This document shows, piece after piece, positions 1 to 9,588 of a DNA stretch of 64,000 nt. Positions within the stretch are counted from its first letter, which is position 1. Each line of letters opens with the position of its first letter. The position numbers were made by a program, and so were the translations under genes. The stretch is from Microvirga soli. GTDB lineage: Bacteria; Pseudomonadota; Alphaproteobacteria; Rhizobiales; Beijerinckiaceae. The stretch covers positions 1-64,000 of the forward strand of contig NZ_JAERQE010000011.1 in the NCBI RefSeq assembly GCF_016734765.1. Direction: 5' to 3'. The notes under the pieces were generated by a model. The model saw nothing but the letters and a program-made list of their open reading frames with translations. It did not search any database and was not told where the DNA came from.

Positions 1-292
1 ACAGCGATTGTCTCCAATCGCCCGCAAGGACACCGCCGCCTACGCTTCTCTTCCCCTCTCAACAATGTCAAAGAGCATGCATCCCGAAAGACACAGAAGA
101 ACCCCTGCCGCCCAAACCACCCTTGCGGGCAACCCAGGATCGCGGGGCCTCCAAACCGGCGCCACATCAGTGCCGCCGTCGATGAAGATGTTCTATCCGA
201 ACCCCTTCCTTAGGTCAACATCTTTTTCGAAGATTTTTCGAAATCGATGCTGTCCGGCGCCGCTACTCAGTATTTAGGCAAGCTTCAGCATT

Positions 293-317
293 CGCAGAGA
301 ACGCAATTGTCTCTGCG
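293..317 (+). terminator. Hairpin, possible terminator
   Basis: An 8-bp perfect stem (CGCAGAGA at 293-300, TCTCTGCG at 310-317) encloses a 9-nt loop and is followed by TTTA. The T run is short, so it may be a terminator for a gene entering from the left or simply a structure next to the FNR box. Confidence 0.35.
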
Positions 318-322
318 TTTAC

Positions 323-336
323 TTGATCCAGATCAA
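323..336. promoter_or_regulatory. FNR/FixK-type box
   Basis: TTGATCCAGATCAA is a perfect match to the TTGAT-N4-ATCAA half-site arrangement recognised by FNR/FixK/Anr regulators of the oxygen-limitation response. It lies 467 bp before the GH13 gene at 803 and has no convincing gene close on either side, so its target is unknown. The palindrome is seen directly; its regulatory role is inferred. Confidence 0.5.
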
Positions 337-802
337 TGACATCGATCCGAAATCTTCTCGCTTTTCGTCAGAGGAGCCATTGAGGACCGCCATGTACTGG
401 CTCTCTTGGCTCATGCCGCAGATCGGAACTTTGAGAAGCCCTCGATCAAGACCCGAACGAATGGTGAGATCCGGAGACCTCGGCAGCGTCGGTATCGCTT
501 GAGATTGAAGCTCGCCCGAACTGAATTCCGGCGGGGCTGCGGATATGTCGATTCCCGTCTGCTTTGTCAACACCCGTCAGTGGCGCCCCAAAGGCTTTTC
601 TCCCCCGCTCGACCGGTAAGGTAAATGTAAGTGCTCTGCTGCTGACTTTCTGGCCTCGGGCAGGGCAGCCGAGAGACCTGACAATAGCAGCTGGGGAGCT
701 TCACCCCCCTTTCTATCTCGAGCAGCGGAACTCAGATGGAGGCTACCGAATTCGCCTACCGTTCCCCTTCGGCCCGATCCTTCCAACAGCGGAGCGACCT
801 TT

Positions 803-2395
803 ATGCCTGAGACCACATGGTGGAAGCGCGGGATTGTCTATCAGATCTATCCTCGCTCGTTTCAGGACAGCAATGGCGACGGCATCGGTGATCTGAACGG
901 GATTCGTCAGCGGCTGGACTATCTCGCCTGGCTCGGCGTCCATGCAATCTGGATTTCGCCGATCTACACCTCGCCCATGGCCGATTTCGGCTATGACGTG
1001 GCCGATTACTGCGGGATCGATCCGCTCTTCGGCACCTTGGAGCACTTCGAGCGCCTTGTTGCGGAAGCGCACGCCAGAGGCCTCAAGGTCATCCTCGACT
1101 TCGTCCCCAACCACACGTCCGATCAACATCCCTGGTTCAAGGAGAGCCGCTCATCACGCACCAACCCGAAGCGGGATTGGTATATCTGGCGCGATGCCAA
1201 GCCGGACGGATCTCCCCCCAACAACTGGATCAGCAATTTCGGCGGGCCTGCCTGGGCGTGGGACGAAGCCACGGGGCAGTATTACTACCATGCCTTCCTG
1301 AAGGAGCAGCCTGATCTCAACTGGCGCAACGCGGAGGTGCGCAAGGCTATGTACGATGCCTTGCGGTTCTGGCTCGATCGCGGCGTCGACGGCTTCCGGG
1401 TCGATGTGATCTGGCACCTGATCAAGGATGCCGAATTCCGGGACAACCCGCCGAACCCTGCGTTCCAGGCCAATCAGGCAGAGATCAACCGTTTCATCCA
1501 GGTGTATTCCGCCGACCAGCCCGAGGTGCATGAGGTGGTGAGCGAGATGCGCCGCGTCCTGGAGGAGTATCGCGAGCGGGTGCTCATCGGAGAGATCTAC
1601 CTGCCGCTGGAGCGTCTCGTCACTTACTACGGCAAGGATCTGTCCGGCGCCCATCTGCCCTTCAACTTCCAGCTCATTCAGACGGCCTGGAACGCCCGGA
1701 CGATCGCAGCGCTCATCAACGAATACGAGGCCGCACTGCCCGAAGGCGGTTGGCCCAACTGGGTGCTCGGCAACCATGACCAGCCGCGCATCGGCGCCCG
1801 GATCGGCCCGCAGCAGGCGCGCGTGGCCGCCATGCTGCTTCTGACGCTCAGGGGCACCCCCACCATGTATTACGGCGACGAGATCGGGATCGGCAAAGTC
1901 GAGATCCCGCCGGAGGCGGCTCAGGATCCCTGGGAAAGGAACGAGCCGGGCTTAGGCCTCGGGCGCGACCCTGAGCGCACGCCCATGCACTGGGACGGTT
2001 CCGCCCAAGGCGGGTTCACGAGCGGCGAGCCCTGGCTGCCCCTCGATCCGCAGTTCCGATCCAGTCATGTGGAAGGATTGCGGAACGATCTGGATTCCAT
2101 CCTGACGCTCTATCGGCGCCTGATCGAGCTGCGGCGCCAGCACCTGGCCCTGAGCGTCGGCGGCTACACGCAGGTCACGGCTGAAGGAGATGTTCTGGCT
2201 TATGAACGGCAGCATGGGCCGGAGCGCTTCCTGGTGGCTTTGAACCTGGGGCACGAGCCGCACACCCTCCCCCTCCCCTATGGAACGAGAGGACGCGTGA
2301 TGCTCTCGACGCTCTCGGGGCGGAGCGAGGAAAGTGTCGGACCGCAGGTTGTCCTGCAGGCCGATGAGGGCCTCATCATTGCGCTTGAGGTGTGA
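803..2395 (+). CDS. GH13 alpha-glucosidase (oligo-1,6-glucosidase type)
   Basis: A 530-residue glycoside hydrolase family 13 enzyme, expected to hydrolyse alpha-glucosidic bonds in malto- or isomalto-oligosaccharides, sucrose or trehalose-type substrates in the cytoplasm (no signal peptide). Family motifs are all present: YQIYPRSFQDSNGDGIGDL near the start (14-31), DFVPNHTS (99-106), GFRVD with nucleophile Asp201, GEIY with acid/base Glu264 and LGNHDQPR with Asp326. The Asn-Gly-Asp calcium loop (24-30) is typical of the family. The ATG at 803 has GGAG 8 nt upstream. It faces the second GH13 gene convergently, with a small proline-rich gene between, suggesting a glycogen/trehalose function. 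Exact substrate cannot be read from the sequence. Confidence 0.93.
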   Translation: MPETTWWKRGIVYQIYPRSFQDSNGDGIGDLNGIRQRLDYLAWLGVHAIWISPIYTSPMADFGYDVADYCGIDPLFGTLEHFERLVAEAHARGLKVILDFVPNHTSDQHPWFKESRSSRTNPKRDWYIWRDAKPDGSPPNNWISNFGGPAWAWDEATGQYYYHAFLKEQPDLNWRNAEVRKAMYDALRFWLDRGVDGFRVDVIWHLIKDAEFRDNPPNPAFQANQAEINRFIQVYSADQPEVHEVVSEMRRVLEEYRERVLIGEIYLPLERLVTYYGKDLSGAHLPFNFQLIQTAWNARTIAALINEYEAALPEGGWPNWVLGNHDQPRIGARIGPQQARVAAMLLLTLRGTPTMYYGDEIGIGKVEIPPEAAQDPWERNEPGLGLGRDPERTPMHWDGSAQGGFTSGEPWLPLDPQFRSSHVEGLRNDLDSILTLYRRLIELRRQHLALSVGGYTQVTAEGDVLAYERQHGPERFLVALNLGHEPHTLPLPYGTRGRVMLSTLSGRSEESVGPQVVLQADEGLIIALEV

Positions 2396-2468
2396 AGGCC
2401 GGCCTTGAGGCGGAACCCGCCGGTGTGAGGGGGATTGCCCCTACAAGACAACGTGGAGCGTTCCCCGC

Positions 2469-2696
2469 ATGCCGATCCCTCTGCCGAACCAGCCCTATCC
2501 GGATCCAACCCCGGCCGACCCCAATCCGGCGCCGGTCAGCCCGCCCACGCCTCCCGAGACGCCGCAGCCGGAACCAATCGGCGTGCCTCCAGCGACACCG
2601 GGCGATATTCCGCCTCCGGGAGAACCCGTGGGCGTGCCTCCGACGACCCCGCAGGAGATTCCCGCCACGCCGACAACACCGCAGCCGACTGCATGA
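2469..2696 (+). CDS. Proline-rich small protein
   Basis: A 75-residue frame of almost only Pro, Thr, Glu, Asp, Gln and Val, with an internal near-repeat (IGVPPATPGDIPPPGEP followed by VGVPPTTPQEIPATP). There is no signal peptide or membrane segment, so if made it is a disordered protein. It sits in the gap between two convergent GH13 genes, 73 bp after the first. The upstream GGAG is about 13 nt from the ATG, a weak ribosome site. The low-complexity sequence could be spurious, but such proline-rich proteins are common in this group. Confidence 0.45.
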   Translation: MPIPLPNQPYPDPTPADPNPAPVSPPTPPETPQPEPIGVPPATPGDIPPPGEPVGVPPTTPQEIPATPTTPQPTA

Positions 2697-2730
2697 GATG
2701 CATCACGGGAGGAGCGGCGCTTCCTCCCGT

Positions 2731-4371
2731 CTATCGCCGCTCGCCTTGCGCCCGGAACCAGCGATAGCCGTAGGCATTGAGGGAAATCGGATCGGAGGCA
2801 TCGCGCATGGCCCGATCATCCTGATCGCAGGAGAGCGGCCGCAATCGGTCGATCCCGTCGAGCGACATCTTCACGTCGACGGCTTGATCGGCAAGATTGT
2901 GAAGGATCAGGATGGTCTCTCCCTGCCAGTCGTATCGCAGAGCGAGAACACCGGTTTCACCAGTCTCAACAACCTCACACCGGCCCCAGCCGACCTCCGG
3001 GCAGGCGCGTCGTGTCCGAACCAGCCGCTGCAGCGTGCTCATCAGCGAGCCATCGAGATCGCGCTGGGCCGCAACGTTGACGCGCCTGTAGTCGAACGCT
3101 CCTTTTGAGACGACGGGCCGCACGAGACGCTCGGCAGGACCAGCCGAGAACCCCGCATTGGGCTCATCCGCCCATTGCATCGGTGTTCTGACCGAGTTGC
3201 GCTCCTTGAGGGAAAGATCCTCTCCCATGCCGATCTCATCGCCGTACCAGAGCACCGGGGTTCCGGGCAGGGCGAACATGAGGCTGAAGGCCAGTTTGAT
3301 CTTTCGCTCATCGCCATCGAGCATGGGAGCCAGGCGTCGTCGGATGCCGCGCTCATAAGCCTGCATTTCAGGCGTGGGACCAAAGGCGGCGAAAACCTCG
3401 CCGCGCTCTGCATCCGACAATCGACCAAGATCGAGTTCGTCGTGATTGCGCAGGAAGCTCGCCCATTGGCTTTTGGGAGGTATGGCCGGCGTCTTCGCCA
3501 TCACACGGCGGATCGGCTCGGCGTCGTTGCGGGAGAGCGCCAGGAACAGGTGCTGGTTCAGCATGAAGTTGAAGATCATATGGAGCCGGTCCCCCGAAGG
3601 CCCGAAATACTCGTCCACCTGATCCATGGTGATGTTGGCCTCGGCCAGGAGCATGGCCTCTGCGCGACGCCATGACAGGAAGTCACGCATTCTGGCGAGA
3701 TGCTCGTGCGGGTCTTCCTTCGGCCGCTCCTCGGCGGGAACCCCGCGATACTCGATCAGGAACGGAACCGCATCGAGCCGGAACCCCGAGACGCCGAGTT
3801 GCAGCCAGAAGCCCATCACTTTCTCAAGCTCCTCGCGCACCTCCGGATTTGCGATGTTGAGATCCGCCTGATGCTTGTAGAAGCGGTGCATGTACCAGGC
3901 CTGCGCGACCTCATCGTAAGTCCAGGTCGTGTCCTGCACGCCGGGAAAGACAACACCCTCATGGATGTTCTCGGGCTTCTCCTTCGACCACACATACCAG
4001 TCGCGATACCGCGAGTTCGGATCCTGCCGTGCCGCCTGAAACCAGGGATGATCGATTGACGTGTGGTTTGCCACGAGGTCGATGATGACCCGCAGGCCCC
4101 GGTCATGGGCCGCATGGGTGAAGGCGACGAAATCACCGAGCGTGCCAAGCCGCGGGTCGACGCCATAGAAGTCGGTTACGTCATAGCCGTTGTCGCGGTT
4201 CGGCGTCGGGTAGAACGGCAGAAGCCAGATGCAGGTTGCGCCGAGCGCTTCGATATGATCGAGCCGGTCGGCAAGCCCACCGAAATCACCGACTCCGTCG
4301 CCGTTCGAATCCATGAAGGTTTCGACATCGACGCAGTAGATGACAGCGTTCTTGTACCAGAGGTCGAGCAT
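2731..4371 (-). CDS. GH13 alpha-amylase family protein, trehalose synthase-like
   Basis: A 546-residue GH13 protein resembling the catalytic part of trehalose synthase (maltose to trehalose isomerisation) more than classical amylases. Visible motifs: calcium loop DSNGDGVGDFGGL (21-33), DLVANHTS (98-105), GFRLD with nucleophile Asp200, LLAEAN with acid/base Glu244 and FLRNHDELDL with Asp311. The FRLDAVPFL and LRNHDEL variants are the trehalose-synthase-like ones. It is cytoplasmic. The start follows the stop of the upstream SDR gene by 10 bp, with GTAAGG as a possible ribosome site, so the two are probably co-transcribed. A maltokinase domain, often fused to TreS, is absent. Confidence 0.9.
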   Translation of the reverse strand: MLDLWYKNAVIYCVDVETFMDSNGDGVGDFGGLADRLDHIEALGATCIWLLPFYPTPNRDNGYDVTDFYGVDPRLGTLGDFVAFTHAAHDRGLRVIIDLVANHTSIDHPWFQAARQDPNSRYRDWYVWSKEKPENIHEGVVFPGVQDTTWTYDEVAQAWYMHRFYKHQADLNIANPEVREELEKVMGFWLQLGVSGFRLDAVPFLIEYRGVPAEERPKEDPHEHLARMRDFLSWRRAEAMLLAEANITMDQVDEYFGPSGDRLHMIFNFMLNQHLFLALSRNDAEPIRRVMAKTPAIPPKSQWASFLRNHDELDLGRLSDAERGEVFAAFGPTPEMQAYERGIRRRLAPMLDGDERKIKLAFSLMFALPGTPVLWYGDEIGMGEDLSLKERNSVRTPMQWADEPNAGFSAGPAERLVRPVVSKGAFDYRRVNVAAQRDLDGSLMSTLQRLVRTRRACPEVGWGRCEVVETGETGVLALRYDWQGETILILHNLADQAVDVKMSLDGIDRLRPLSCDQDDRAMRDASDPISLNAYGYRWFRAQGERR

Positions 4372-4381
4372 TGAACCTTAC

Positions 4382-5491
4382 CTAGCTGATCATACGGGCA
4401 GCACGCTCCCTGTCCGACAGTCGACCGCGCTTCGTCACGGTGCCATTCGCTCCCAAACGCCACGCCGCCGCGACCGCTCCGGCCACGCAACCGAGAGCAA
4501 CCACCGCCAGCACACCACGGGCCGTTGTCCCGGAGACCGAGACAACGCGTTGTCGGGATCGGGATCCGAAGCGTCCGTGTGCTCCGGGATCGCCGGCCGG
4601 GGCCTCGAAGAGGTTGCCCTCGCGAGGTTTCTCAGGCGCTCCCGTCATCTGGCCCTCCCAGGCCCGCCGCGCCATCATGCGGTCAAGAAGACCTGGGGCC
4701 ACCATGGTGCCGAGGATCGCCTGGATCGTGGGGCTGCCGATCCACAGCTCGCGGGGCGCCGTTCGGGTTGCCCGCACGATGGCCTCCGCCACAGCCTCCG
4801 GCGCATGGATCGGCGGGACGGGCTGCAACTCCTCCGGGAGATGACTGCGCGCCCAATCGAATTGCGGTGTATCGACGGCGGGCAGCTGCACCATCGTGAG
4901 CCTGATGCGGCTGCCCTCATGATGCAGCTCGCTGCGCAGCGAATCCGTGAAGCCGCGCACGGCGAACTTCGCTGCGCAATAGGCGGATTGCAGGGGGATG
5001 GACCGGTAGCTCAAAGCCGATCCGATCTGGACAATCGTTCCTTCATTCCTCTTCCGCATATGGTGCAGAGCCGCCAGAGTGCCGTGAACCTGTCCCAGAT
5101 AGGTGACTTCCGTGACCCGGCGGACTTCATCGGGCCTCATGGATGTGACGGGGCCAAAAACGGTCGCCATGGCATTGTTGATCCAGACGTCGATGCGTCC
5201 CCATGCGGCGGTCACCTGCGCGGCCGCAGCGTCGATTGCGCCTGCATCGGCAACATCGGCCGGAAGCACCAGGGCGCTGCCGCCCGCCTCTTCCACCTCA
5301 CGAGCAGCACTCTCGAGCCGTTCGCGGCCACGGGCAATCAAGGCCACGTGCCAGCCTTCCCGCCCGAATGCCACGGCAACCGCTCGACCGACGCCGGCCG
5401 ATGCTCCCGTGACCACAACGACCTGGGAGCCGAACTCTCTGTCCTGTGCCCCGGCATCAGCCCGACGTTTTTCGCTACGATTTCCAGTCAC
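4382..5491 (-). CDS. SDR family oxidoreductase with C-terminal membrane segment
   Basis: A 369-residue short-chain dehydrogenase/reductase. The NAD(P)-binding TGASAGVG motif is near residue 29, NNA near 105, and the catalytic Ser...YCAAK follows in the usual place. After the roughly 280-residue catalytic core comes a basic, Pro/Gly-rich linker and one hydrophobic segment (about 325-345), so the enzyme is probably tethered to the membrane. Such extended SDRs are typical stress-associated genes of Rhizobiales; the substrate is unknown. The downstream GH13 gene starts only 10 bp after the stop, suggesting an operon. Confidence 0.88.
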   Translation of the reverse strand: MTGNRSEKRRADAGAQDREFGSQVVVVTGASAGVGRAVAVAFGREGWHVALIARGRERLESAAREVEEAGGSALVLPADVADAGAIDAAAAQVTAAWGRIDVWINNAMATVFGPVTSMRPDEVRRVTEVTYLGQVHGTLAALHHMRKRNEGTIVQIGSALSYRSIPLQSAYCAAKFAVRGFTDSLRSELHHEGSRIRLTMVQLPAVDTPQFDWARSHLPEELQPVPPIHAPEAVAEAIVRATRTAPRELWIGSPTIQAILGTMVAPGLLDRMMARRAWEGQMTGAPEKPREGNLFEAPAGDPGAHGRFGSRSRQRVVSVSGTTARGVLAVVALGCVAGAVAAAWRLGANGTVTKRGRLSDRERAARMIS

Positions 5492-5595
5492 GTCGGGCCC
5501 TTTTGCAACGGTTAGAGGACAACTCCTACAGATAAGAACCGCCAGCTAGGCCGGTTCCCGGCCGTGATCATGTCCTGGAGCCTGCGCCATCCGCT

Positions 5596-5955
5596 CTACG
5601 CGCAGGCTGGCAGGATGAAGGCCGGGACGCCATTCCAGAGGATCGCGATCAGTGAGAGGCCGTTGATGAGCACACCTGTCTGGCTCAAGAAGGCGTCCGC
5701 CGTCGAAGATGGTTGATCCCGCCATCGCCGCTCTTCACGAAACGAGACGATCAGCAGGATGGCAGCAGCCACGAGCGTTACGAGGGTGGTTGAGAGGATC
5801 GCGAATGGAACGACCCCGATGGCGAGAAGCGTCGCATCCGCCCATCCACGGCCGCACAGGGTCGATGTCGCCCCGTAGATGAGCGCGAACTGCACCGCCC
5901 ATGCGAACATGCCGCCAAGTGCCAGAAGAACCTGCGCCGTCCGCCGCCCCGTCAC
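5596..5955 (-). CDS. Small membrane protein of the caa3 oxidase cluster
   Basis: A 119-residue protein with about three hydrophobic segments (residues 8-28, 42-68 and 95-115). It starts with GTG one base after the stop of the fused ctaD-ctaE gene and is clearly the last gene of the ctaC-ctaDE unit. Its position and size suggest an accessory or subunit IV-like oxidase component, but there is no motif that proves it, and the name is inferred from context. Confidence 0.7.
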   Translation of the reverse strand: MTGRRTAQVLLALGGMFAWAVQFALIYGATSTLCGRGWADATLLAIGVVPFAILSTTLVTLVAAAILLIVSFREERRWRDQPSSTADAFLSQTGVLINGLSLIAILWNGVPAFILPACA

Positions 5956-5956
5956 G

Positions 5957-8524
5957 CTAGATCCCCCCTGTCAGGCGCGGGAAGCCGTGCACCACCAGGA
6001 GGCCGACCAATCCCTGGCCCACGGTGTAGAACCAGAACAGCATGGTGTTGTCGAAGGTCGTCCGGCGCACGCTGTCGAGCTTGCCGGCAAGCCAGCGAGC
6101 GATGGTGTAGGGACCCATGATGAGCGTTGTCAGCACGAAGAAGATCTGCAGGGACACGATGGCGTAGACGGCCGCTCCATAGGCATGAGCCGACGGGCTC
6201 AGAGCCGTCTGCCATTGCGCCCAGAGATCCACCGCCGACGCCCCGCTCACGAGCAGGAGCGCCACGCCGATCAGGATCGGTACCGAGCGTGGCTTGCGTC
6301 GATCCTCGCCGCGCAAGTGCCGGCTCGCCACAGCGATCAAGGCCGCGCTGGCGCAATAAAGGAAGCCGGAAAGCGCGGGCCAGATCCAGTCGGGGATCCG
6401 AACCGCTTGCGGCGGCCATGCGCCAGGGTTCACGAGCCAGAGGAAGAGGTAGGAGAAGATCAGGCATGTGAAGATCATGCCGCACACCACCATGAGGACG
6501 ATCATCGCCCACCAGGAATGGTTCACCGGGCCCGTGGCATAGACCGGGACCACGATGCCGCCGCCGATATCGGCGGGAGGCCGCACCGGTCCGGGATCGG
6601 TCTCCCAGAGCCACCAGATCACGAATCCAACGGCGAGAACCCCGCAGATGATCGACGTAAAGATGAATTTGACAGTCAGAAGCAAGAAGAACGCCGCCGT
6701 GAACACCGCGGCGAGCACCGGCTGCCAGCCGGGGCCTGGAACCTGCAGAATATATTGGGGCCGCGCATCGAAGGGGCTCGTCACCAGCGCCTCGCGCCCG
6801 CCGGTGGCGGTTCCGGGCAGATAATAGCGGCCGTCCTCCACGTCCTTCGACAGATTGGGCTGATCCCAGAGGGGATCGCGGCTGACCACGATGGGAATGC
6901 TGCGCGTGTTGTAGTTGCCGTTCGGCAACCATTCGAGCGTGCTGGCATTCCAGACGTTTCCGGCATTGTTCTCACCCGCAAACCTGAAGTTTCGGGCGAA
7001 ATCGAGCAGGAAGAGTGCGACGCCGGCGGCAATCATGAAGGCACCGATGGTAGACACGAGATTGAGCGCGTCCCACCCCATGCCGACCGGATAGGTATAG
7101 ACCCGCCGGGGCATGCCGATGAGCCCGGTGATGTGCATCGGCAGGAACGTCACGTTGACCCCGAGGAACATGAGGCCGAACACCCAGCGCCCGACGCGCT
7201 CGGAGAGCGTTCGTTTGCTCGCTACGGGAACCCAGTAATAGATGGCGGCGAAGAGTGGGAACACCATGCCGCCGATCAGCACGTAGTGCAGGTGCGCCAC
7301 GATGAAGTAGCTGTCATGCGCCTGCCAGTCGAAGGGCGCCATGGCGACCATCACGCCGGTGAGACCGCCGAGGGTGAAGATGAACAGGAAGCCGATGACG
7401 AACAGCGACGGCGTGGTCAGCTTCATGCGCCCGGACGCGATGGTGGCGATCCAGGCGAAGACCTGGATGCCGCTCGGCACCGCCACCGCCGTGCTGGCGG
7501 CCGAAAAGAAGCTCAGGGACATCTTCGGCAGGCCGGTGGCGAACATGTGGTGCACCCACAGGCCGAAGGAGAGAAAGCCCGTCGCGATGAGGGCGAGCAC
7601 CACGAGCCGGTATCCCACGAGCGGCGTCTGCGCCATGGTCGGCACGATCATCGACACCATGCCGGTGGCCGGCAGGAAGATGATGTAGACCTCCGGGTGG
7701 CCGAAGAACCAGAACAGGTGCTGCCACAGGAGCGGGTCCCCTCCCCTTTCGGCGATGAAGAACGGCCAGTCGAAAGCACGCTCCATCTCGAGCAGCAACG
7801 TGCCAAGGATGATCGCCGGAAAGCCGATCACGATCATGACGGCAAAGACCAGCATGGCCCAGGAATAGACCGGCAGCTTATCGAGGCTCATGCCGACCGC
7901 GCGGGTCTTCATGACGCCGACGATAATCTCGATAGCACCGGCGATTGCCGAAATCTCGATGAAGCCGATGCCGAGGAGCCACCAATCGGCATTTTCGGCG
8001 GGCGAGTATTTGGTGCTGGTGAGCGGCGGATACATGAACCAGCCGCCATCCGGCGACAGGCCGAAGAAGATCGTGCCGAAGAACACGAGGCCGCCGACGA
8101 AGTAGGCCCAGAACGCATAGGCCGACAGGCGCGGGAACGGCAGGTCCCGCGCGGCCTGCATGTTCGGCAGGAGATAGACGCTTGCCGCCTCCACGGCCGG
8201 CACCGCGAAGAGGAACATCATCACCGTGCCGTGCATGGTGAAGAGCTGGTTGTAGAGATTGTGGCTGACGAGATCGTTCTCCGGCACTGCCAGCTGAGTG
8301 CGCATGATTAGCGAGAGAATCCCGGCCAGGATGAAGAACAGGAAGGCCGTGCCCACATACCACAGGCCCACATAGGTGTTGTTGACGGCCGTGACGAAGC
8401 TGATCCAGCGCGGCGGCTCCCAGGCCTTCTTGAGGGCATCGAACTCCCCCTCCGGTCGCGGCAGCGGGTTGGGGAGCTCGGCCTCCCGGCGCTCGAAGGA
8501 TTTCGGGAGCTCGGGTGCGTTCAT
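5957..8524 (-). CDS. ctaD: Cytochrome c oxidase subunit I fused to subunit III
   Basis: An 855-residue fusion. The first 600 residues are the heme-copper subunit I, which reduces O2 to water and pumps protons. FGHPEVY (A1-type Glu/Tyr element) and the heme ligand region VAHLHYV are visible. The last 200 residues form a subunit III-like bundle of membrane segments (including PPADIGGG and VNHSWWAMI), replacing a separate ctaE. The ATG at 8524 overlaps the ctaC stop as ATGA, fixing the start; the open frame runs further upstream but only through the ctaC coding sequence. I/III fusions are known in caa3 oxidases. It sits with a cytochrome c-bearing subunit II, CtaG and alternative complex III, giving a complete terminal branch in the inner membrane. 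Confidence 0.95.
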   Translation of the reverse strand: MNAPELPKSFERREAELPNPLPRPEGEFDALKKAWEPPRWISFVTAVNNTYVGLWYVGTAFLFFILAGILSLIMRTQLAVPENDLVSHNLYNQLFTMHGTVMMFLFAVPAVEAASVYLLPNMQAARDLPFPRLSAYAFWAYFVGGLVFFGTIFFGLSPDGGWFMYPPLTSTKYSPAENADWWLLGIGFIEISAIAGAIEIIVGVMKTRAVGMSLDKLPVYSWAMLVFAVMIVIGFPAIILGTLLLEMERAFDWPFFIAERGGDPLLWQHLFWFFGHPEVYIIFLPATGMVSMIVPTMAQTPLVGYRLVVLALIATGFLSFGLWVHHMFATGLPKMSLSFFSAASTAVAVPSGIQVFAWIATIASGRMKLTTPSLFVIGFLFIFTLGGLTGVMVAMAPFDWQAHDSYFIVAHLHYVLIGGMVFPLFAAIYYWVPVASKRTLSERVGRWVFGLMFLGVNVTFLPMHITGLIGMPRRVYTYPVGMGWDALNLVSTIGAFMIAAGVALFLLDFARNFRFAGENNAGNVWNASTLEWLPNGNYNTRSIPIVVSRDPLWDQPNLSKDVEDGRYYLPGTATGGREALVTSPFDARPQYILQVPGPGWQPVLAAVFTAAFFLLLTVKFIFTSIICGVLAVGFVIWWLWETDPGPVRPPADIGGGIVVPVYATGPVNHSWWAMIVLMVVCGMIFTCLIFSYLFLWLVNPGAWPPQAVRIPDWIWPALSGFLYCASAALIAVASRHLRGEDRRKPRSVPILIGVALLLVSGASAVDLWAQWQTALSPSAHAYGAAVYAIVSLQIFFVLTTLIMGPYTIARWLAGKLDSVRRTTFDNTMLFWFYTVGQGLVGLLVVHGFPRLTGGI

Positions 8525-9549
8525 TTCAAGCTCTCCAGATATCCGGCTATCGCCCGCAGGTCCTCGCCGGTGAGCGAACCATAGGAGGGCATCTTCGCTC
8601 CCGGCTTGATCTGTTGCACGTTGGCGATCCAGCCCGCCAGCGTGCCGACATTGTTCGGGAACTGCCCAGCCCCGATGGTGCGCCGGCTGCCCACATGGGT
8701 CAGATCCGGGCCGAGCTGCCCGTTGGCTTCGGTGCCGCGTACCACATGGCAGGAGCCGCAGCCCCCGCTGCGGAACAGGTCGCGGCCCCTGGCCAGGAAC
8801 GGAATCGCCGGCTCCGGAGCAGGCTGCGCCTGTGTTCTTCGCCAAGCGTCGAACTCGGCGGGCTCCAGCGCCATCACGTCGAAGGCCATGCGCGCATGCT
8901 GGGCGCCGCAGAACTCGGCGCAGATGCCGCGATAGATGCCGGGCCGTTCCGCCGTGAAGTTGAAGCGGTTGATCCGACCCGGGATCATGTCGATCTTGCC
9001 GCCGAAATTCGGGATCCAGAAGCTGTGGATCACGTCGGCCGCCGTCACCGACACGGTGATCGGCCTGCCTATGGGAATGACGAGCTCGTTTGCGGTCGAG
9101 AACTCCGCCTGCTCACCCTCGGCCGGGTAGCGCACCCGCCACCAGTACTGCTCACCGATCACCTCGATCTGCAGCGCGCCGGGCTGCGGGGCATCCACAT
9201 CCCGCATGACGATGAGACCATAGGGAAGAAGCAGCGAGAGGGTCACGATGGGAAAGGCCAGACCGCCATAGACAATGGTTCTGCGGGTTCCGAGCCAGGC
9301 GCGACGCTCCGGCGGCGCAAAGACGGCGTAGAGCAGAAGGGCCGTCACGAAGACGAAGATGAGGGTTGCCCCCACCGTCATGACGATGGTGAGCCAGTAG
9401 AGGTCCCACGCATCGCCCCCGGCCGGATCGAGGGCCGACTGCACGCCGCTGCAGCCTGCAAGCGGAAACGCCCACAGAAGCCCGCCCCCGCACCTCAGGA
9501 CGGGGTCAATCCGCCCTCGGAGGCGCGTCAGGGTCGTTTCAAAGTCCAT
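8521..9549 (-). CDS. ctaC: Cytochrome c oxidase subunit II, caa3 type with cytochrome c domain
   Basis: A 342-residue subunit II. A hydrophobic N-terminus with a possible lipobox (LAGC near 30-33) is followed by two membrane segments (about 52-77 and 92-116). The CuA cupredoxin domain has His175, Cys210, Glu212, Cys214, His218 and Met221. A C-terminal c-type heme domain (CGSCH at 264-268, later Met in KMPSYG) makes this caa3-type: electrons pass from cytochrome c to CuA and on to subunit I. It overlaps ctaDE by 4 nt. It is divergent from ctaG, with 39 bp between. Confidence 0.95.
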   Translation of the reverse strand: MDFETTLTRLRGRIDPVLRCGGGLLWAFPLAGCSGVQSALDPAGGDAWDLYWLTIVMTVGATLIFVFVTALLLYAVFAPPERRAWLGTRRTIVYGGLAFPIVTLSLLLPYGLIVMRDVDAPQPGALQIEVIGEQYWWRVRYPAEGEQAEFSTANELVIPIGRPITVSVTAADVIHSFWIPNFGGKIDMIPGRINRFNFTAERPGIYRGICAEFCGAQHARMAFDVMALEPAEFDAWRRTQAQPAPEPAIPFLARGRDLFRSGGCGSCHVVRGTEANGQLGPDLTHVGSRRTIGAGQFPNNVGTLAGWIANVQQIKPGAKMPSYGSLTGEDLRAIAGYLESLK

Positions 9550-9588
9550 CCGCCCTAGATCGTTTCTGCATGCATTGAACGGAAAAGC

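Larger units (their letters stand above)
1..802. other. Intergenic region, no convincing gene
   Basis: No reading frame here looks like a real protein: the short frames at 8-277 (+) and 319-573 (-) have no recognisable domain. The stretch does hold a short perfect hairpin (293-317) and a perfect FNR/FixK-type palindrome (323-336), listed separately. The first real gene starts at 803. Confidence 0.6.

Noticed and set aside
726..760. GGAAC at 727 as a general-stress (EcfG) promoter of the GH13 gene
   Set aside because: No CGTT-type -10 element lies 16-17 nt downstream.
5879..8311. 810-residue open frame on the plus strand
   Set aside because: It is the antisense shadow of the fused ctaD-ctaE gene; composition is His/Asp/Arg-rich with no domain.
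8525..8845. Upstream extension of the ctaD-ctaE frame by 107 residues
   Set aside because: It runs through ctaC in another frame and the extra sequence is not oxidase-like; the ATGA overlap at 8521-8524 is the natural start.
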